Assembly (NCBI RefSeq): GCF_009857535.1
Contig: NZ_WWCS01000006.1
Coordinates: forward strand, 310,001 to 374,000
Reading direction: 5' to 3'
Source: Duganella margarita
Lineage (GTDB): Bacteria > Pseudomonadota > Gammaproteobacteria > Burkholderiales > Burkholderiaceae_D
DNA length: 64,000 nt
In this document: one piece after another, positions 22,880-33,148 of the stretch
How the letters are laid out: every line of letters begins with the position of its first letter
Numbering within the stretch: the first letter of the stretch is position 1
The notes under the pieces: generated by a model
Told to the model about the DNA's origin: nothing
Database searches by the model: none
Seen by the model: only the letters and a program-made list of their open reading frames with translations
Position numbers and translations under genes: made by a program

Positions 22880-25800
22880 ATGCACCCTGGCATCACCCCC
22901 GGCCTGCTGATTTTGCACGGCAATCAGATGGAACAGTTGCGCGCCGCCGTCTTCCAATGGCTGCGTAACCATCCGCTCGGGGCGCTGGAGTCGGAAATTT
23001 TCCTGGTGCAGTCCAACGGCGTGGCCGAATGGCTGAAGATCGCCCTGGCCGAGGAAATCGGCATCTGCGCCGCCTCGCGCGTGGCGCTGCCGGCGCGCTT
23101 CCTGTGGGACGCTTATCGCGGCATGCTGGGACGCGACCGCGTGCCGCCCATCTCCGCCTTCGACAAAGGCCCGCTGACGTGGCGCTTGATGCGCCTTTTG
23201 CCTACGCTGCTGGCCGACCCCGTGTTCGCGCCGCTGCGCCACTTCCTGTCCGATGGCGAGGCCGAACGCCGGCTGCAACTGGCCGAACGGCTGGCCGACT
23301 TGTTCGATCAATACCAGGTTTATCGCGCCGACTGGCTGGATGACTGGGCCGCCGGCCGCGACCAGCTGCGCAGCGCGCGCGGCGACATCACGCCGCTGCC
23401 GGAAGACCAGCGCTGGCAAGGCCAGTTGTGGCGCGCCGTCATCGACGATGTCGAGCCGCATGAACGCGACCTTGGCCGCGCCACGGTCCACACCGAATTC
23501 GTGCGCGCCAGCGCCGCCGGCGAGGAGCCGCTGGGCCGATTGCCGCGCCGGGTGGTGATCTTCGGCGTCTCGGCGCTGCCGTTTCAGACCTTGCAGGCGC
23601 TGGCCTCCATCGCCCGCTACACCCAGGTGCTGCTGGCCGTGCCCAATCCGTGCCAGTACTACTGGGGCGACATCATCGAAGGCCGCGACCTGCTGCGCAG
23701 CGCGCACCGCCGCCAGCAACTGCGCAACGGCCAGGATCTGGGCCAGCTTCCGCTGGAAGCACTGCACGCGCACAGCCATCCACTGCTGGCCAGCTGGGGG
23801 CGTCAGGGCCGCGACTTCGTGCGCATGCTGGATGAATTCGACGAAGCCGCGCAAGCCAATGCCGCCGAAAATGATGACGTGGCCCCCATGCGCGTCGACC
23901 TGTTCAGCGAAGGCGCTGGCGATACCTTGCTGACGCAGGTGCAGGCCGCCGTGCGCGAACTGCTGCCGCTGTCCGAGCATCCCCACGTGCCGCCGGCGGA
24001 AGACGACCGTTCGATCGAATTCCATGTCACCCACAGCGTTCAGCGTGAAGTGGAGGTACTGCACGACCAGTTGTTGCAGATGTTCGCCGACGCGCAACAC
24101 AGCGGCCGGCCGCTGCGCCCGCGCGACGTGGTGGTCATGGTGCCGGACATCGACACCTTTTCGGCCGCCATCCACGCCGTCTTCGCCCAGCACCGCCGCA
24201 GCGACGCGCGCTACATCCCGTTTGAGATCGGCGACGTCAATGACCGCAGCGTCAATCCGCTGCTGGTGGCGCTGGAGTGGCTGCTGCGATTGCCGCAGCA
24301 GCGTTGCCGCCAGAGCGAAGTGCGCGACCTGCTGGACGTGCCGGCGCTGGCCGGGCGTTTCGGGCTGCACGACGACGACCTGCCGACGCTGGGCCGCTGG
24401 ATCGAAGGTGCGGGCGTGCGCTGGGGCCTGGACCAGCAGCACCGCAACGGTTTGGGACTCGGCCCCGCCGGCGAACAGAATGCCTGGATCTTCGGCGTGC
24501 GCCGTATGCTGCTGGGCTACGCCAGCGGTGGTGGCGGCGACAACGGCGGCAGCTTTGCCGGCATAGAACCATATGGCGAAATCGGCGGCCTGGATGCCGC
24601 GCTGGCCGGATCGCTGGCGCAACTCGTGGAAGCGCTGCTGCACTGGCGCGCCGTGCTGGCCCAATCTCATTCGCCGGTCGAGTGGGGCGTGCAGGCGCGC
24701 GCGCTGCTGGCCACCTTCTTCAACGCCAGGGAGGAAACCGACCGCCTGACGCTGGCGCAGCTGGACGACGCCCTGAAGAAATGGCTGGACACCTGTGAAG
24801 GCGCAGGCTACGACGAACCCGTGCCGCTGGCCGTGCTGCGCGAAGCCTGGCTCGGACTGATGGACGAGCCGACGCTGAATCACCAATTCGTCTCCGGCGG
24901 CGTCACCTTCTGCACGCTGATGCCGATGCGCGCGGTGCCGTTCCGCGTGGTCTGCCTGCTCGGCATGAACGACGGCGACTTCCCGCGCCGCGCACCCAAG
25001 GCCGACTTCGACCTGCTGGCGCAGCCGGGCATGGCGCGTCCCGGCGACCGTTCGCGCCGCGACGATGATCGTTACCTGATGCTGGAAGCGCTGCTGGCCG
25101 CGCGCGACAAGCTGTATATCAGCTGGGTCGGACGCAATGTGCGCGACAACAGCGAGCAGCCGCCGTCGGTGCTGGTGTCGCAGCTGCGTGATTACCTGGT
25201 CAATGGCTGGGACATGAACAAGGAAGACATGCACGCGCGCACCACGGAGCACGCCTTGCAGCCATTCAGTCGCCGCTACTTTGAAGCCGGCGGCCTGCTG
25301 ACCTACGCCCGCGAGTGGCGCGAGGCGCATGGCGAGGAAGTGGCGGAAGACGAAGCGGCCGAACTGCCGCCGTTCGATATCGACGACAAATTCCGTCTCA
25401 AGCTAGGCAGCCTGCACAACTTCCTGCGCCAGCCGGTGCGTTTCTTCTTCCGCCAGCGGCTGGGCGTGATGTTCGGCGAAGCGGCATTGGTGGGCGAGGA
25501 TGAAGAACCGTTCTCGCTCAACGCGCTGGAACGTTATCTGCTGGAAGACACGCTGCTCGACGATGCCGAAACGCCGGAGGAAATCGACCAGGTCTACGAC
25601 AAGCTGACGCAGCGCGCCGAACGGCTTGCGCGCGAAGGCGTGCTGCCGATTGGCCTGATCGGCCAGCAGTACCAGCACCAGCTGGTGCAGGCGCTGGTGC
25701 CGGTGCGCTGCGCGTGGCTGACGCTGCGCCAGCATTACGAACTGGCCGCGCCCAAGGTAGCACTGAATCTGGTGCTGGCCGGCGTGCCGCTGGACGACTG

Positions 25801-26317
25801 GATCGACCAGCTGCGCAGCAACGGCAGCGAAACCGTGTGGCTGGCGCAGATGTCGTCGCGCGTGGCCGACAAGCAGGGCAAGCCGCGCGGCGACAAGCTG
25901 ATTGCGATGTGGCTGCGCCAGCTGGCGATATCGGCGGCCGGCATGCAGGTCACCGGCCATCTGGTGGCGCGCGACGCCATTGTCACCATGCAGCCATTGG
26001 ACCCGCAGCAGGCGCTGGAAGCCTTGCGGGAACTGGTCTGCCTGTGGCGCGACGGCATGAACCGTCCGCTGCCCACGGCCTGCAAGACGGCGCTGGCGCT
26101 GGTGCAGGACGGCGATCCGCGCGCGGTCTACGACGGCAGTTTCGACATCGGCGGCGAAAACGAAGACTTGTGCCTCAAGCGCATGTGGCCCGACTTCAGC
26201 GCGTTGAGCGCCGAACCGGACTTCGATGACGTCTCGCGCGCCCTGTATGGCCCGCTGGCCGAGTGGATGGAACAATGCATCACCATAGAAAAGATTGAAG
26301 GCGAGGACGCAGCATGA
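22880..26317 (+). CDS. recC: Exodeoxyribonuclease V gamma subunit RecC
   Basis: The 1145-residue RecC subunit of the RecBCD helicase-nuclease, which repairs double-strand breaks and, in E. coli, reads Chi sites. It has the RecC opening (ILHGNQMEQLRAAV, then FLVQSNGVAEWLKIALAEE) and RecC-typical segments such as FGVSALPFQTLQAL and CLLGMNDGDFPRR. As usual for RecC, helicase and nuclease motifs are degenerate. Length matches the family. It is the first gene of a recC-recB-recD operon, and its stop overlaps the recB start (ATGA at 26314-26317). The gene begins 36 bp after the CHASE kinase gene and may be co-transcribed with it. Confidence 0.96.
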   Translation: MHPGITPGLLILHGNQMEQLRAAVFQWLRNHPLGALESEIFLVQSNGVAEWLKIALAEEIGICAASRVALPARFLWDAYRGMLGRDRVPPISAFDKGPLTWRLMRLLPTLLADPVFAPLRHFLSDGEAERRLQLAERLADLFDQYQVYRADWLDDWAAGRDQLRSARGDITPLPEDQRWQGQLWRAVIDDVEPHERDLGRATVHTEFVRASAAGEEPLGRLPRRVVIFGVSALPFQTLQALASIARYTQVLLAVPNPCQYYWGDIIEGRDLLRSAHRRQQLRNGQDLGQLPLEALHAHSHPLLASWGRQGRDFVRMLDEFDEAAQANAAENDDVAPMRVDLFSEGAGDTLLTQVQAAVRELLPLSEHPHVPPAEDDRSIEFHVTHSVQREVEVLHDQLLQMFADAQHSGRPLRPRDVVVMVPDIDTFSAAIHAVFAQHRRSDARYIPFEIGDVNDRSVNPLLVALEWLLRLPQQRCRQSEVRDLLDVPALAGRFGLHDDDLPTLGRWIEGAGVRWGLDQQHRNGLGLGPAGEQNAWIFGVRRMLLGYASGGGGDNGGSFAGIEPYGEIGGLDAALAGSLAQLVEALLHWRAVLAQSHSPVEWGVQARALLATFFNAREETDRLTLAQLDDALKKWLDTCEGAGYDEPVPLAVLREAWLGLMDEPTLNHQFVSGGVTFCTLMPMRAVPFRVVCLLGMNDGDFPRRAPKADFDLLAQPGMARPGDRSRRDDDRYLMLEALLAARDKLYISWVGRNVRDNSEQPPSVLVSQLRDYLVNGWDMNKEDMHARTTEHALQPFSRRYFEAGGLLTYAREWREAHGEEVAEDEAAELPPFDIDDKFRLKLGSLHNFLRQPVRFFFRQRLGVMFGEAALVGEDEEPFSLNALERYLLEDTLLDDAETPEEIDQVYDKLTQRAERLAREGVLPIGLIGQQYQHQLVQALVPVRCAWLTLRQHYELAAPKVALNLVLAGVPLDDWIDQLRSNGSETVWLAQMSSRVADKQGKPRGDKLIAMWLRQLAISAAGMQVTGHLVARDAIVTMQPLDPQQALEALRELVCLWRDGMNRPLPTACKTALALVQDGDPRAVYDGSFDIGGENEDLCLKRMWPDFSALSAEPDFDDVSRALYGPLAEWMEQCITIEKIEGEDAA

Positions 26318-29300
26318 GTAACATCGCCAACCAGCTCGCGCCGCTGACTTTCCCGCTGCACGGCTCGCGCCTGATCGAGGCCAGCGCCGGCACCGGCAAG
26401 ACCTGGACCATCGCCGCGCTGTACGTGCGGCTGGTGCTGGGCCACGGCGGCGAGCATGCTTTCCCGCGCCCGCTGCTGCCGGCCGATATCCTGGTGATGA
26501 CCTTCACGCGCGCCGCCACGCGCGAGCTATCCAACCGCGTGCGCGAACGGCTGGTGGAGGCGGCGGCGTATTTCCGCGAACCGGCGCCACGCCAAAAGCC
26601 GGACGAGTACCTGGAGCAGATTCTCGAATCCTATCCCGACCACGGCGCACAGCAGCAGGCGGCGCACCGACTGCAACTGGCGGCGGAAACCATGGACGAA
26701 GCGGCCATCTTTACTATCGACGCCTGGTGCCAGCGCATGCTGCGCGAACACGCGTTCGACAGCGGCAGCCTGTTTGACGAGGAACTGGTCAGCGATGAGC
26801 AAGCGCTGTTCGAGGACGCAGCGCACGATTACTGGCGTCAGCAGGTCTATCCGCTCGATGAAGTCTCGCTGGACGCGCTGCTGTCCTGTTGGGGCGATGT
26901 TGGCGCGTTGAAGAAATCGATCCGTGAACTGGTCAAGCGCGCCGACATCATCGGCGACGCGGCGGGCCATGGCGAACCGCTGGGCGTGTTGATCGCCACC
27001 GTGCAGCGCGCGCAACAGGCACAACTCGCGCAGCTGAAGGCCGGCTGGTACGAGCGCGCCGACCGCATGGAACAGTGGATTGCGTCGCACCGCGCGGCCG
27101 ATCCCAAGTGCTTCAATGGCAACAAGATGCGGCCCGATTCGCTGGTCAGCTGGTTCAACGGCCTGCGCGAGTGGGCGCAGAATCCGGCCAGCGTCAAGCC
27201 TGACATTTCGGATACGGCATGGAACCGTCTCACGCCGGAGGGCCTGGAAGACGCTTTCGCCAAGAACTTCAGCACCGGCATCCCGGACGATTTCGATGCC
27301 ACGCAGCCGCTGAAAATCGCGCTGGCCGAGATCGAGCCGCTGTCGCATGCGCTGTACCGCCACGCGGCGGCGGCGGTGGCCGACCGCATGGCCGAGCTGA
27401 AAAAACGCAGCCGCCAGTTCGGCTTTGCCGACATGCTGGACCGCCTGAACGCCGCGCTGCAAGGCGAAAATGGCGCCGCGCTGCGCAAGCGTATCACCGA
27501 CCAGTACCCGGTGGCGATGGTGGATGAATTCCAGGATACGGCGCCTAACCAGTACCAGATTTTCAACGAACTGTATCGCGTGGCCGACAACGATTCGCAA
27601 ACGGGCCTGTTCCTGATCGGCGATCCGAAGCAGTCGATTTACGGCTTCCGTGGCGCCGACATCCACAGCTACCTGTCGGCGCGGCTGGCTACCACTGGGC
27701 GGCACTACCAGCTGATGACCAACTTCCGCTCGACCAAGCCGGTGGTGGATGCGGTCAACCATCTGTTCCTGCACGCCGAAGGCCGCAGCAAAGAAGAGGG
27801 CTTCGCGCGCGGCGCGTTCCGCTTCCGCGACCCGGTCACGCGCGAAAATCCGCTGCCGTTCGACGCGGTCGGCGCCAAGGGCCGCAAGGAGCGCCTGGTG
27901 GATGCCGGCGGCGACGTGCCGGCGCTGGTGATCGCGTGCAGCGCTACGCAGGACCTCAAGGCCGAACGTTATCGCGAATTCTTCGCCAACCACTGCGCGG
28001 AAGACATCGTCGCCAAGCTGAATGACGTGCGCGCGGAATTCGTCGATGGGGACGACGGCCCGCAACGCCTCAAGCCCGCCGACATCGCGGTGCTGGTGCG
28101 CGACCGCAAGGAGGCCGGCGCCATCCGCCGCGCCTTGCAGCGGCGCGGCGTGCCGAGCGTCTACCTGTCGGACAAGGATTCGGTGACCGACAGCGAGGAA
28201 GCGGCCGACGTGCTGCGCTGGTTGTCTGCAGTCGCCAATCCGCTCGATGGTGCGCTGGCGCGGGCTGCTTTCGCCACCCGCACCGCCGGCCTGCCGCTGG
28301 CCGAACTGGCGCGCCTGTCGTCGGACGAACTGGCGTGGGAAGAACGCGTCGAACAACTGAAGGCGCTGCACATCATCTGGCAGCGGCAAGGCGTGCTGGC
28401 CATGCTGCGCCGCTTCATCCACGAACTGCAACTGCCGGCGGCCTTGCTTCAGCAGGTGGGCGGGGAGCGACGCCTGACCAATCTGCTGCACCTGGCCGAA
28501 CTGCTGCAATCGGCCAGCCGCCAGCTGGATGGCGAGCAGGCGCTGATTCGCTGGCTGGCGGAGCAGATCGAAGGCGGCGAAGGCGCCGGCGACGAGCGCG
28601 TGCTCCGTCTGGAAAGCGACGCGGAACTGGTCAAGGTGGTCACGGTGCACAAGTCGAAAGGCCTGGAGTATCCGCTGGTGTACCTGCCGTTTGCCGTCAC
28701 CGCGCGCAAGGTCGAGCGCCGCAACCGCAGCTTCTTCGAATTCAGTGACGACGACGGCATTCGCCGCATCGACATGGCGCTGACCGAGACCGCGCTGGAA
28801 CTGGTGGAGCGCGCGCGTTTGCAGGAAGACCTGCGCCTGATGTACGTGGCGTTGACGCGTGCGCGCCACTTCCTGTGGCTGGGCGTGACCGCGCTGCCGG
28901 CGCGCAAGGCCGGCGACAACACGCTGCACGACTCCGCGCTGGGCTACCTGCTGACCGGTGGTTCGCCGCTGCCGTCGGACCTGATGATGGAACGGTGGGA
29001 GCATGCCTGCAAGGATTGCAACGACATCAGCATCGCCACGCTGTCGATGGACGACAAGCAGGTCACGCGCCTGACCCGTATCGAGCATCGCCAGCCCTTG
29101 CTGGAGCCGCAGCACTACGGCGGCCATTTCGAGCGCGATTGGTCGGTGGGCAGTTTCAGTTCGCTGGCGCGGCGCACCGGCCCAACCGGCACTATCAGCG
29201 CCGACGGCCCGGTGCCGCGCGACGCCTTGCAGGAAAAACTGCTGGAAGACGGCGAGCAGCCGGCCATGACGCAGCCAACGCGCGTGGAAGACACTCCATG

Positions 29301-30015
29301 GCACCGCTTCCCGCGCGGCTCCGTGCCCGGTAACTTCCTGCACGAGCAGCTGGAGTGGATGGGGCAGGAAGGCTTTGCCATCGTCAATCAGGAGACGTTC
29401 GAGTCGCGTCTGACGCGCCGGGTGGAGCGCGCCGGCTGGGGCAATCGTCTGGAAGACACGCTGGCCTGGCTGCGCCAGATCGCCGTCACGCCGCTGCCGC
29501 ATCTGGATGCGCCGCTGAGCGCCATCGTCGCGCCGCTGCCGGAGATGGAGTTCTGGTTCCCGAGCGAGCGCCTGGCCACCGGTGCGCTGGACCGTCTGTG
29601 CGCCACGCATCTGCTGGGCGGCGCTGTGCGGCCGGCGCTGCCGGAGCGTGAACTGCATGGCATGCTGAAAGGCTTCTGCGATCTGGTGTTTGAGCACGAA
29701 GGCCGCTACTGGATCCTCGATTACAAATCCAATGCGCTGGGCGGCAACGACGCCAGCTACCATGAGCCGGCGCTGATCAACGCCATGGCCGATCACCGCT
29801 ACGACATCCAGGGCGCGATCTACATGCTGGCGCTGCACCGGCTGCTGCAAAGCCGCCTCGGTGACGCGTACGATCCGGCCGAGCAGCTGGGCGGCGCGAT
29901 CTTCATGTTCTTGCGCGGCATAGGCAATGCGCAGACGCGCGGCTGTTACTGGATCGCGCCGGATGCCGAATTGTTGGACGGACTGGATAATCTGCTGGGT
30001 GCAAGTCATGAATGA
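26314..30015 (+). CDS. recB: Exodeoxyribonuclease V beta subunit RecB
   Basis: The 1233-residue RecB subunit, a 3'-5' SF1 helicase fused to the nuclease of the complex. Walker A is EASAGTGKTWT (about 22-32). Helicase motifs follow as MVDEFQDTAPNQYQIF, LIGDPKQSIYGFRGAD, TVHKSKGLEYPLVYLPF and LMYVALTRARHFLW. The C-terminal nuclease motif GFCDLVFEHEG and WILDYKSNALGG carries the catalytic Asp, Asp and Lys known from E. coli RecB, so nuclease activity should be intact. It overlaps recC by four bases and recD by eight, giving stoichiometric translation of the three subunits. Confidence 0.97.
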   Translation: MSNIANQLAPLTFPLHGSRLIEASAGTGKTWTIAALYVRLVLGHGGEHAFPRPLLPADILVMTFTRAATRELSNRVRERLVEAAAYFREPAPRQKPDEYLEQILESYPDHGAQQQAAHRLQLAAETMDEAAIFTIDAWCQRMLREHAFDSGSLFDEELVSDEQALFEDAAHDYWRQQVYPLDEVSLDALLSCWGDVGALKKSIRELVKRADIIGDAAGHGEPLGVLIATVQRAQQAQLAQLKAGWYERADRMEQWIASHRAADPKCFNGNKMRPDSLVSWFNGLREWAQNPASVKPDISDTAWNRLTPEGLEDAFAKNFSTGIPDDFDATQPLKIALAEIEPLSHALYRHAAAAVADRMAELKKRSRQFGFADMLDRLNAALQGENGAALRKRITDQYPVAMVDEFQDTAPNQYQIFNELYRVADNDSQTGLFLIGDPKQSIYGFRGADIHSYLSARLATTGRHYQLMTNFRSTKPVVDAVNHLFLHAEGRSKEEGFARGAFRFRDPVTRENPLPFDAVGAKGRKERLVDAGGDVPALVIACSATQDLKAERYREFFANHCAEDIVAKLNDVRAEFVDGDDGPQRLKPADIAVLVRDRKEAGAIRRALQRRGVPSVYLSDKDSVTDSEEAADVLRWLSAVANPLDGALARAAFATRTAGLPLAELARLSSDELAWEERVEQLKALHIIWQRQGVLAMLRRFIHELQLPAALLQQVGGERRLTNLLHLAELLQSASRQLDGEQALIRWLAEQIEGGEGAGDERVLRLESDAELVKVVTVHKSKGLEYPLVYLPFAVTARKVERRNRSFFEFSDDDGIRRIDMALTETALELVERARLQEDLRLMYVALTRARHFLWLGVTALPARKAGDNTLHDSALGYLLTGGSPLPSDLMMERWEHACKDCNDISIATLSMDDKQVTRLTRIEHRQPLLEPQHYGGHFERDWSVGSFSSLARRTGPTGTISADGPVPRDALQEKLLEDGEQPAMTQPTRVEDTPWHRFPRGSVPGNFLHEQLEWMGQEGFAIVNQETFESRLTRRVERAGWGNRLEDTLAWLRQIAVTPLPHLDAPLSAIVAPLPEMEFWFPSERLATGALDRLCATHLLGGAVRPALPERELHGMLKGFCDLVFEHEGRYWILDYKSNALGGNDASYHEPALINAMADHRYDIQGAIYMLALHRLLQSRLGDAYDPAEQLGGAIFMFLRGIGNAQTRGCYWIAPDAELLDGLDNLLGASHE

Positions 30016-31948
30016 TGGATTTTTCGCGCAGGTCGATGCGCTGACCGAAGCAGGCCAGCTGCGCCGCCTGAGTGGCGCTTTTGCGCGCTTTATCGCCTCG
30101 GTCGGCGACAGTTCGCCGCAGCTGATGGCGGCCTGCGTGCTGCTGTCCGAGCTGGAAGGCCGTGGTCACAGCTGTTTGATGCTGGATGAACTGAATGACG
30201 ATCCGGCCGCGCTGCTTGGCTGGAGCGACGACGAGTGGAGCGCGCTGCACGCCGCAGCGGGCGACTGGCCGGCCGACACCGACGCCTGGTGCGGCCTGCT
30301 GGCGCGCTGCTCGCAAGTGTGGCCGGTGGGCGGCGACCAATGGAATCAGCCCTTGGTGCTGGACGGCGAGCGCCTGTACCTGCGCCGCTATTGGCTCGAC
30401 GAGCGCCACGTGGCCGAGTCGGTGCGCAGCCGCGCGCTGGGCGGCGTGCTGGCCGCCGATGACGATGCGCGCACCGATGACATCCGCCGCTGGCTGGACA
30501 ATCTGTTCCCGCACGCGCCGCGCGGCGGGGTCGATTGGCAGAAGATCGCCTGTGCGGTGGCCATGCGCGGCAAGTTGGGCATCATCACCGGCGGGCCGGG
30601 CACCGGCAAGACGTACACCGTGGCGCGCTTGCTGGCGCTGTTGTTTGCGACGGCGGGCGAGCGTCAGGCCGGCTTGCGCGTGGCGTTGGCGGCGCCAACC
30701 GGCAAGGCGGCGGCGCGTTTGAAGCAATCGATCGATACGGCGCTGGATGAGCTGGCCGAAAAGGTAGGCGACGAACTGCCGCTGCGCGAACTGGCGGCCC
30801 GCATGGGCGCGGCGCGCACGCTGCACAGCCTGCTGGGTGCGCGGCCGGATACGCGGGCGTTCCAGCATCATGCCGGCAATCAGCTGGAGGTAGATGTGCT
30901 GATCGTGGACGAGGCGTCGATGATTCACCTGGAGATGATGTCGGCGTTGCTGGCTGCGTTGCCGGAGTCGGCCACATTGATTTTGCTGGGTGATAAAGAC
31001 CAGCTGGCGTCGGTCGAGGCGGGGGCGGTGCTGGGCGATTTGTGCCACCACGCCGAGGCCGGTGAGTATCTGCCGGAAACCTTGTCGTATGTGCAGGCGG
31101 CGACCGGGCAACAGGTGCCGGCACGTTTTGAAGGCCATGGCGGACCGATTGCCCAGCAGACCGTGATGTTGCGCGAGAGCCGGCGTTTCGGCGGGCCGAT
31201 CGGCGCGCTGGCGCTGGCCGTGAATGCCGGCGACGGGGCGGCAGCGGTCAACGTGTTGCGGCAAGGCGAGGGCGGCAAGGTGACGTGGACCGATTCCGCG
31301 CAGTCGGCGGATCTGCTACAACTGGCGCTCGACGGCTATCGCCCATATTTGCAATTGATTAAGAAGGCACCAGTGGATGGCGAGGAGGTCGCACAACTGG
31401 CCTGGGTGAAATCCGTTCTAAAGAGCTTTGAAGGCTTCCGGATTTTGTGCGCGGTGCGCGAGGGCGAGTGGGGCGTGTCCGGTTTGAACGATAGCATCGA
31501 GCAACGATTGCAATCGGCCGGCTTGCTCAAGCGGACTGGCGAATGGTACGTTGGCCGTCCGGTGATGGTCACGCGCAATGATTATGCGACCGGTGTGTTC
31601 AACGGCGACATTGGCTTGACGTTGCCGGACCCGTCACGGCCGGGAGCGTTGCGGGTGTACTTCTCGGAAGGCGAAACGGTGCGCAGCGTGCTGGCTACCC
31701 GGCTACGAAATGTGGAGACGGCTTTTGCGATGACGGTGCACAAATCGCAGGGATCGGAGTTCGCGCACACCGCGATGGTGCTGCCGAAAGACGGCGGCGG
31801 CATGCTGGCGCGGGAATTGATTTATACCGGCATCACGCGCGCGCGCGACTACTTTACGTTACTGACACCGAACGGGCAGGTGCTGCTGGATGCGATTGCT
31901 CAGCGCACCCAACGGGCGAGCGGCTTGCGTTTGCAGCTGGCGGGTTAA
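30008..31948 (+). CDS. recD: Exodeoxyribonuclease V alpha subunit RecD
   Basis: The 646-residue RecD subunit, a 5'-3' SF1 helicase and the second motor of RecBCD. Walker A is GIITGGPGTGKTYT (about 192-205), and later motifs are VLIVDEASMIHLEM, LILLGDKDQLASVEAG, RESRRFGG and TVHKSQGSEFAHTAMVLP. The start at 30008 lies inside recB with an eight-base overlap and gives the usual RecD N-terminus; longer frames upstream run through recB coding sequence. Last gene of the operon, followed by a hairpin terminator. Confidence 0.96.
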   Translation: MNDGFFAQVDALTEAGQLRRLSGAFARFIASVGDSSPQLMAACVLLSELEGRGHSCLMLDELNDDPAALLGWSDDEWSALHAAAGDWPADTDAWCGLLARCSQVWPVGGDQWNQPLVLDGERLYLRRYWLDERHVAESVRSRALGGVLAADDDARTDDIRRWLDNLFPHAPRGGVDWQKIACAVAMRGKLGIITGGPGTGKTYTVARLLALLFATAGERQAGLRVALAAPTGKAAARLKQSIDTALDELAEKVGDELPLRELAARMGAARTLHSLLGARPDTRAFQHHAGNQLEVDVLIVDEASMIHLEMMSALLAALPESATLILLGDKDQLASVEAGAVLGDLCHHAEAGEYLPETLSYVQAATGQQVPARFEGHGGPIAQQTVMLRESRRFGGPIGALALAVNAGDGAAAVNVLRQGEGGKVTWTDSAQSADLLQLALDGYRPYLQLIKKAPVDGEEVAQLAWVKSVLKSFEGFRILCAVREGEWGVSGLNDSIEQRLQSAGLLKRTGEWYVGRPVMVTRNDYATGVFNGDIGLTLPDPSRPGALRVYFSEGETVRSVLATRLRNVETAFAMTVHKSQGSEFAHTAMVLPKDGGGMLARELIYTGITRARDYFTLLTPNGQVLLDAIAQRTQRASGLRLQLAG

Positions 31949-31957
31949 GCCAAAGCT

Positions 31958-31979
31958 TGGCGCGTTGGCGCCAGATTTT
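31958..31979 (+). terminator. Probable terminator of the recCBD operon
   Basis: TGGCGC (31958-31963) pairs with GCGCCA (31968-31973) around a GTTG loop, followed by GATTTTA. The stem is strong, but the T run is only four bases, so termination may be partial. It starts 9 bases after the recD stop codon. Confidence 0.5.
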
Positions 31980-32025
31980 AGCACTACCCCGTGTGCATTC
32001 GCCTCTACGCCAGCCTAACCGCCTA

Positions 32026-32055
32026 GGGGTCTGACCCCGTACGGAGTCAGACCCC
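32026..32055. repeat. 30-base near-perfect palindrome (GGGGTCTGAC...GTCAGACCCC)
   Basis: GGGGTCTGAC (32026-32035) is the exact inverse of GTCAGACCCC (32046-32055), and the centre CCGTACGG is itself palindromic, leaving one C/A mismatch pair. It sits between the convergent recD and PBP7 genes. The GGGGTCTGACCCC-type sequence recalls short dispersed palindromic elements between genes in several proteobacteria. It could also act as a two-way transcription barrier. Confidence 0.7.
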
Positions 32056-32081
32056 GCATGGCGTTGCGGGTTAAACGGCAA

Positions 32082-32960
32082 TTACATCGCGCGGCGGGTG
32101 CGCTTGCTGCGTTTGATCGCCTTCTTCTTGGTCGTGGCCGATGCCTTCATGACTTTTGGTCGCGGCTCATCCGGTCCGGCGATCAGCCGGCGAATCTTGA
32201 TCGCATCCATATTGCGCACCGAGTTGGCGCCAGCGTTCAGCAGCACCAGGGTGTTGTTCTTGCCACCCGATTTGAAGCGCATGACCAGGCAACGGCCGGC
32301 CTCCTCGGTGTAGCCGGTCTTCGACAGGCCGACATCCCAACCCTTGGCGCCGACCAGGCGGTTGGTGTTGTGATACTCCACCTTGCGGCCTTTGATGTTG
32401 ATGATGTCCTTAGTGTCGGTGGTAATCCGGCGAATGTCCGGATAGGCCGACGCCGCCGTCGCAATCTTCACCAGATCGCTGGCGGTCGACATATTATGCG
32501 GCGACAAACCGGTCGGCTCTTCGATCACGGTCTGGCTCAAACCCAGCGCCTTGATCTTGGCGCGTACCGCCATGCGGAAGGCCGGCAGGCCGCCCGGATA
32601 GGTGCGACCGAGCGATGCGGCGGCGCGGTTGTCTGACGACATCAGCGCCAATTGCAGCACATCCGCGCGCGACAGCTCGGCGCCGACCGGCACGCGCGAG
32701 GCGCTATGCTTGAGCATATCGACGTCGGCGCGGTCGATTTCGATCATTTCGTCCATGTTCGGCTTGGAATCCAGCACCACCATGGCGGTCATCAGCTTGG
32801 TCAGCGACGCGATCGGCACCTGGGCGTCGGCGTTCTTTTCCAGCAGGACTTTGCCGGTGCCGTCTTCAACGACCAGCACCGACTGCGAGCCGAGCGGTAC
32901 GGCGGCAAAGGTTGCCGCAGTAAACGAACTCAGCAATACAGCAACAATTTTCTTCAGCAT
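32082..32960 (-). CDS. pbpG: D-alanyl-D-alanine endopeptidase, PBP7 type
   Basis: A 292-residue periplasmic penicillin-binding protein of the S11 family that cuts D-Ala-mDAP crosslinks in peptidoglycan. A signal peptide (about 1-19) precedes the three active-site motifs: SLTK (Ser52-Lys55), SDN (Ser109-Asn111) and KTG (Lys214-Gly216). The absence of a long C-terminal domain fits PBP7 and not DacA/DacC. The C-terminus is a Lys/Arg-rich tail (TTKKKAIKRSKRTRRAM), probably for charge-based envelope binding. The start at 32960 gives the signal peptide; the upstream ATG at 33038 adds a non-signal extension. Monocistronic and convergent with recD. Confidence 0.92.
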   Translation of the reverse strand: MLKKIVAVLLSSFTAATFAAVPLGSQSVLVVEDGTGKVLLEKNADAQVPIASLTKLMTAMVVLDSKPNMDEMIEIDRADVDMLKHSASRVPVGAELSRADVLQLALMSSDNRAAASLGRTYPGGLPAFRMAVRAKIKALGLSQTVIEEPTGLSPHNMSTASDLVKIATAASAYPDIRRITTDTKDIINIKGRKVEYHNTNRLVGAKGWDVGLSKTGYTEEAGRCLVMRFKSGGKNNTLVLLNAGANSVRNMDAIKIRRLIAGPDEPRPKVMKASATTKKKAIKRSKRTRRAM

Positions 32961-33148
32961 ATAAGTATTCGGGAATAGGGAGTCTATCGGACACGTCTGG
33001 GCGACGCGGCGCGCGTACAAGGTATGGCTATACGGCAATATTCTCTAGGGATAGACAATATCATTAAAGTGGCTTCTCGTCTATTGTGTCTAAGTCCCGG
33101 ATTCTTATATTTTTTTTAGGCTTTAAGACAGTTAAGCCAGCTTTAAGC

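Noticed and set aside
26527-30009. Antisense open frame of about 1160 codons across recB
   Set aside because: Codon-position shadow; the recB frame carries all helicase and nuclease motifs and fits between recC and recD by overlaps.
22880-31948. Unusual recombination system in the recCBD region
   Set aside because: All three subunits look complete and standard; the order recC-recB-recD with small overlaps is ordinary.
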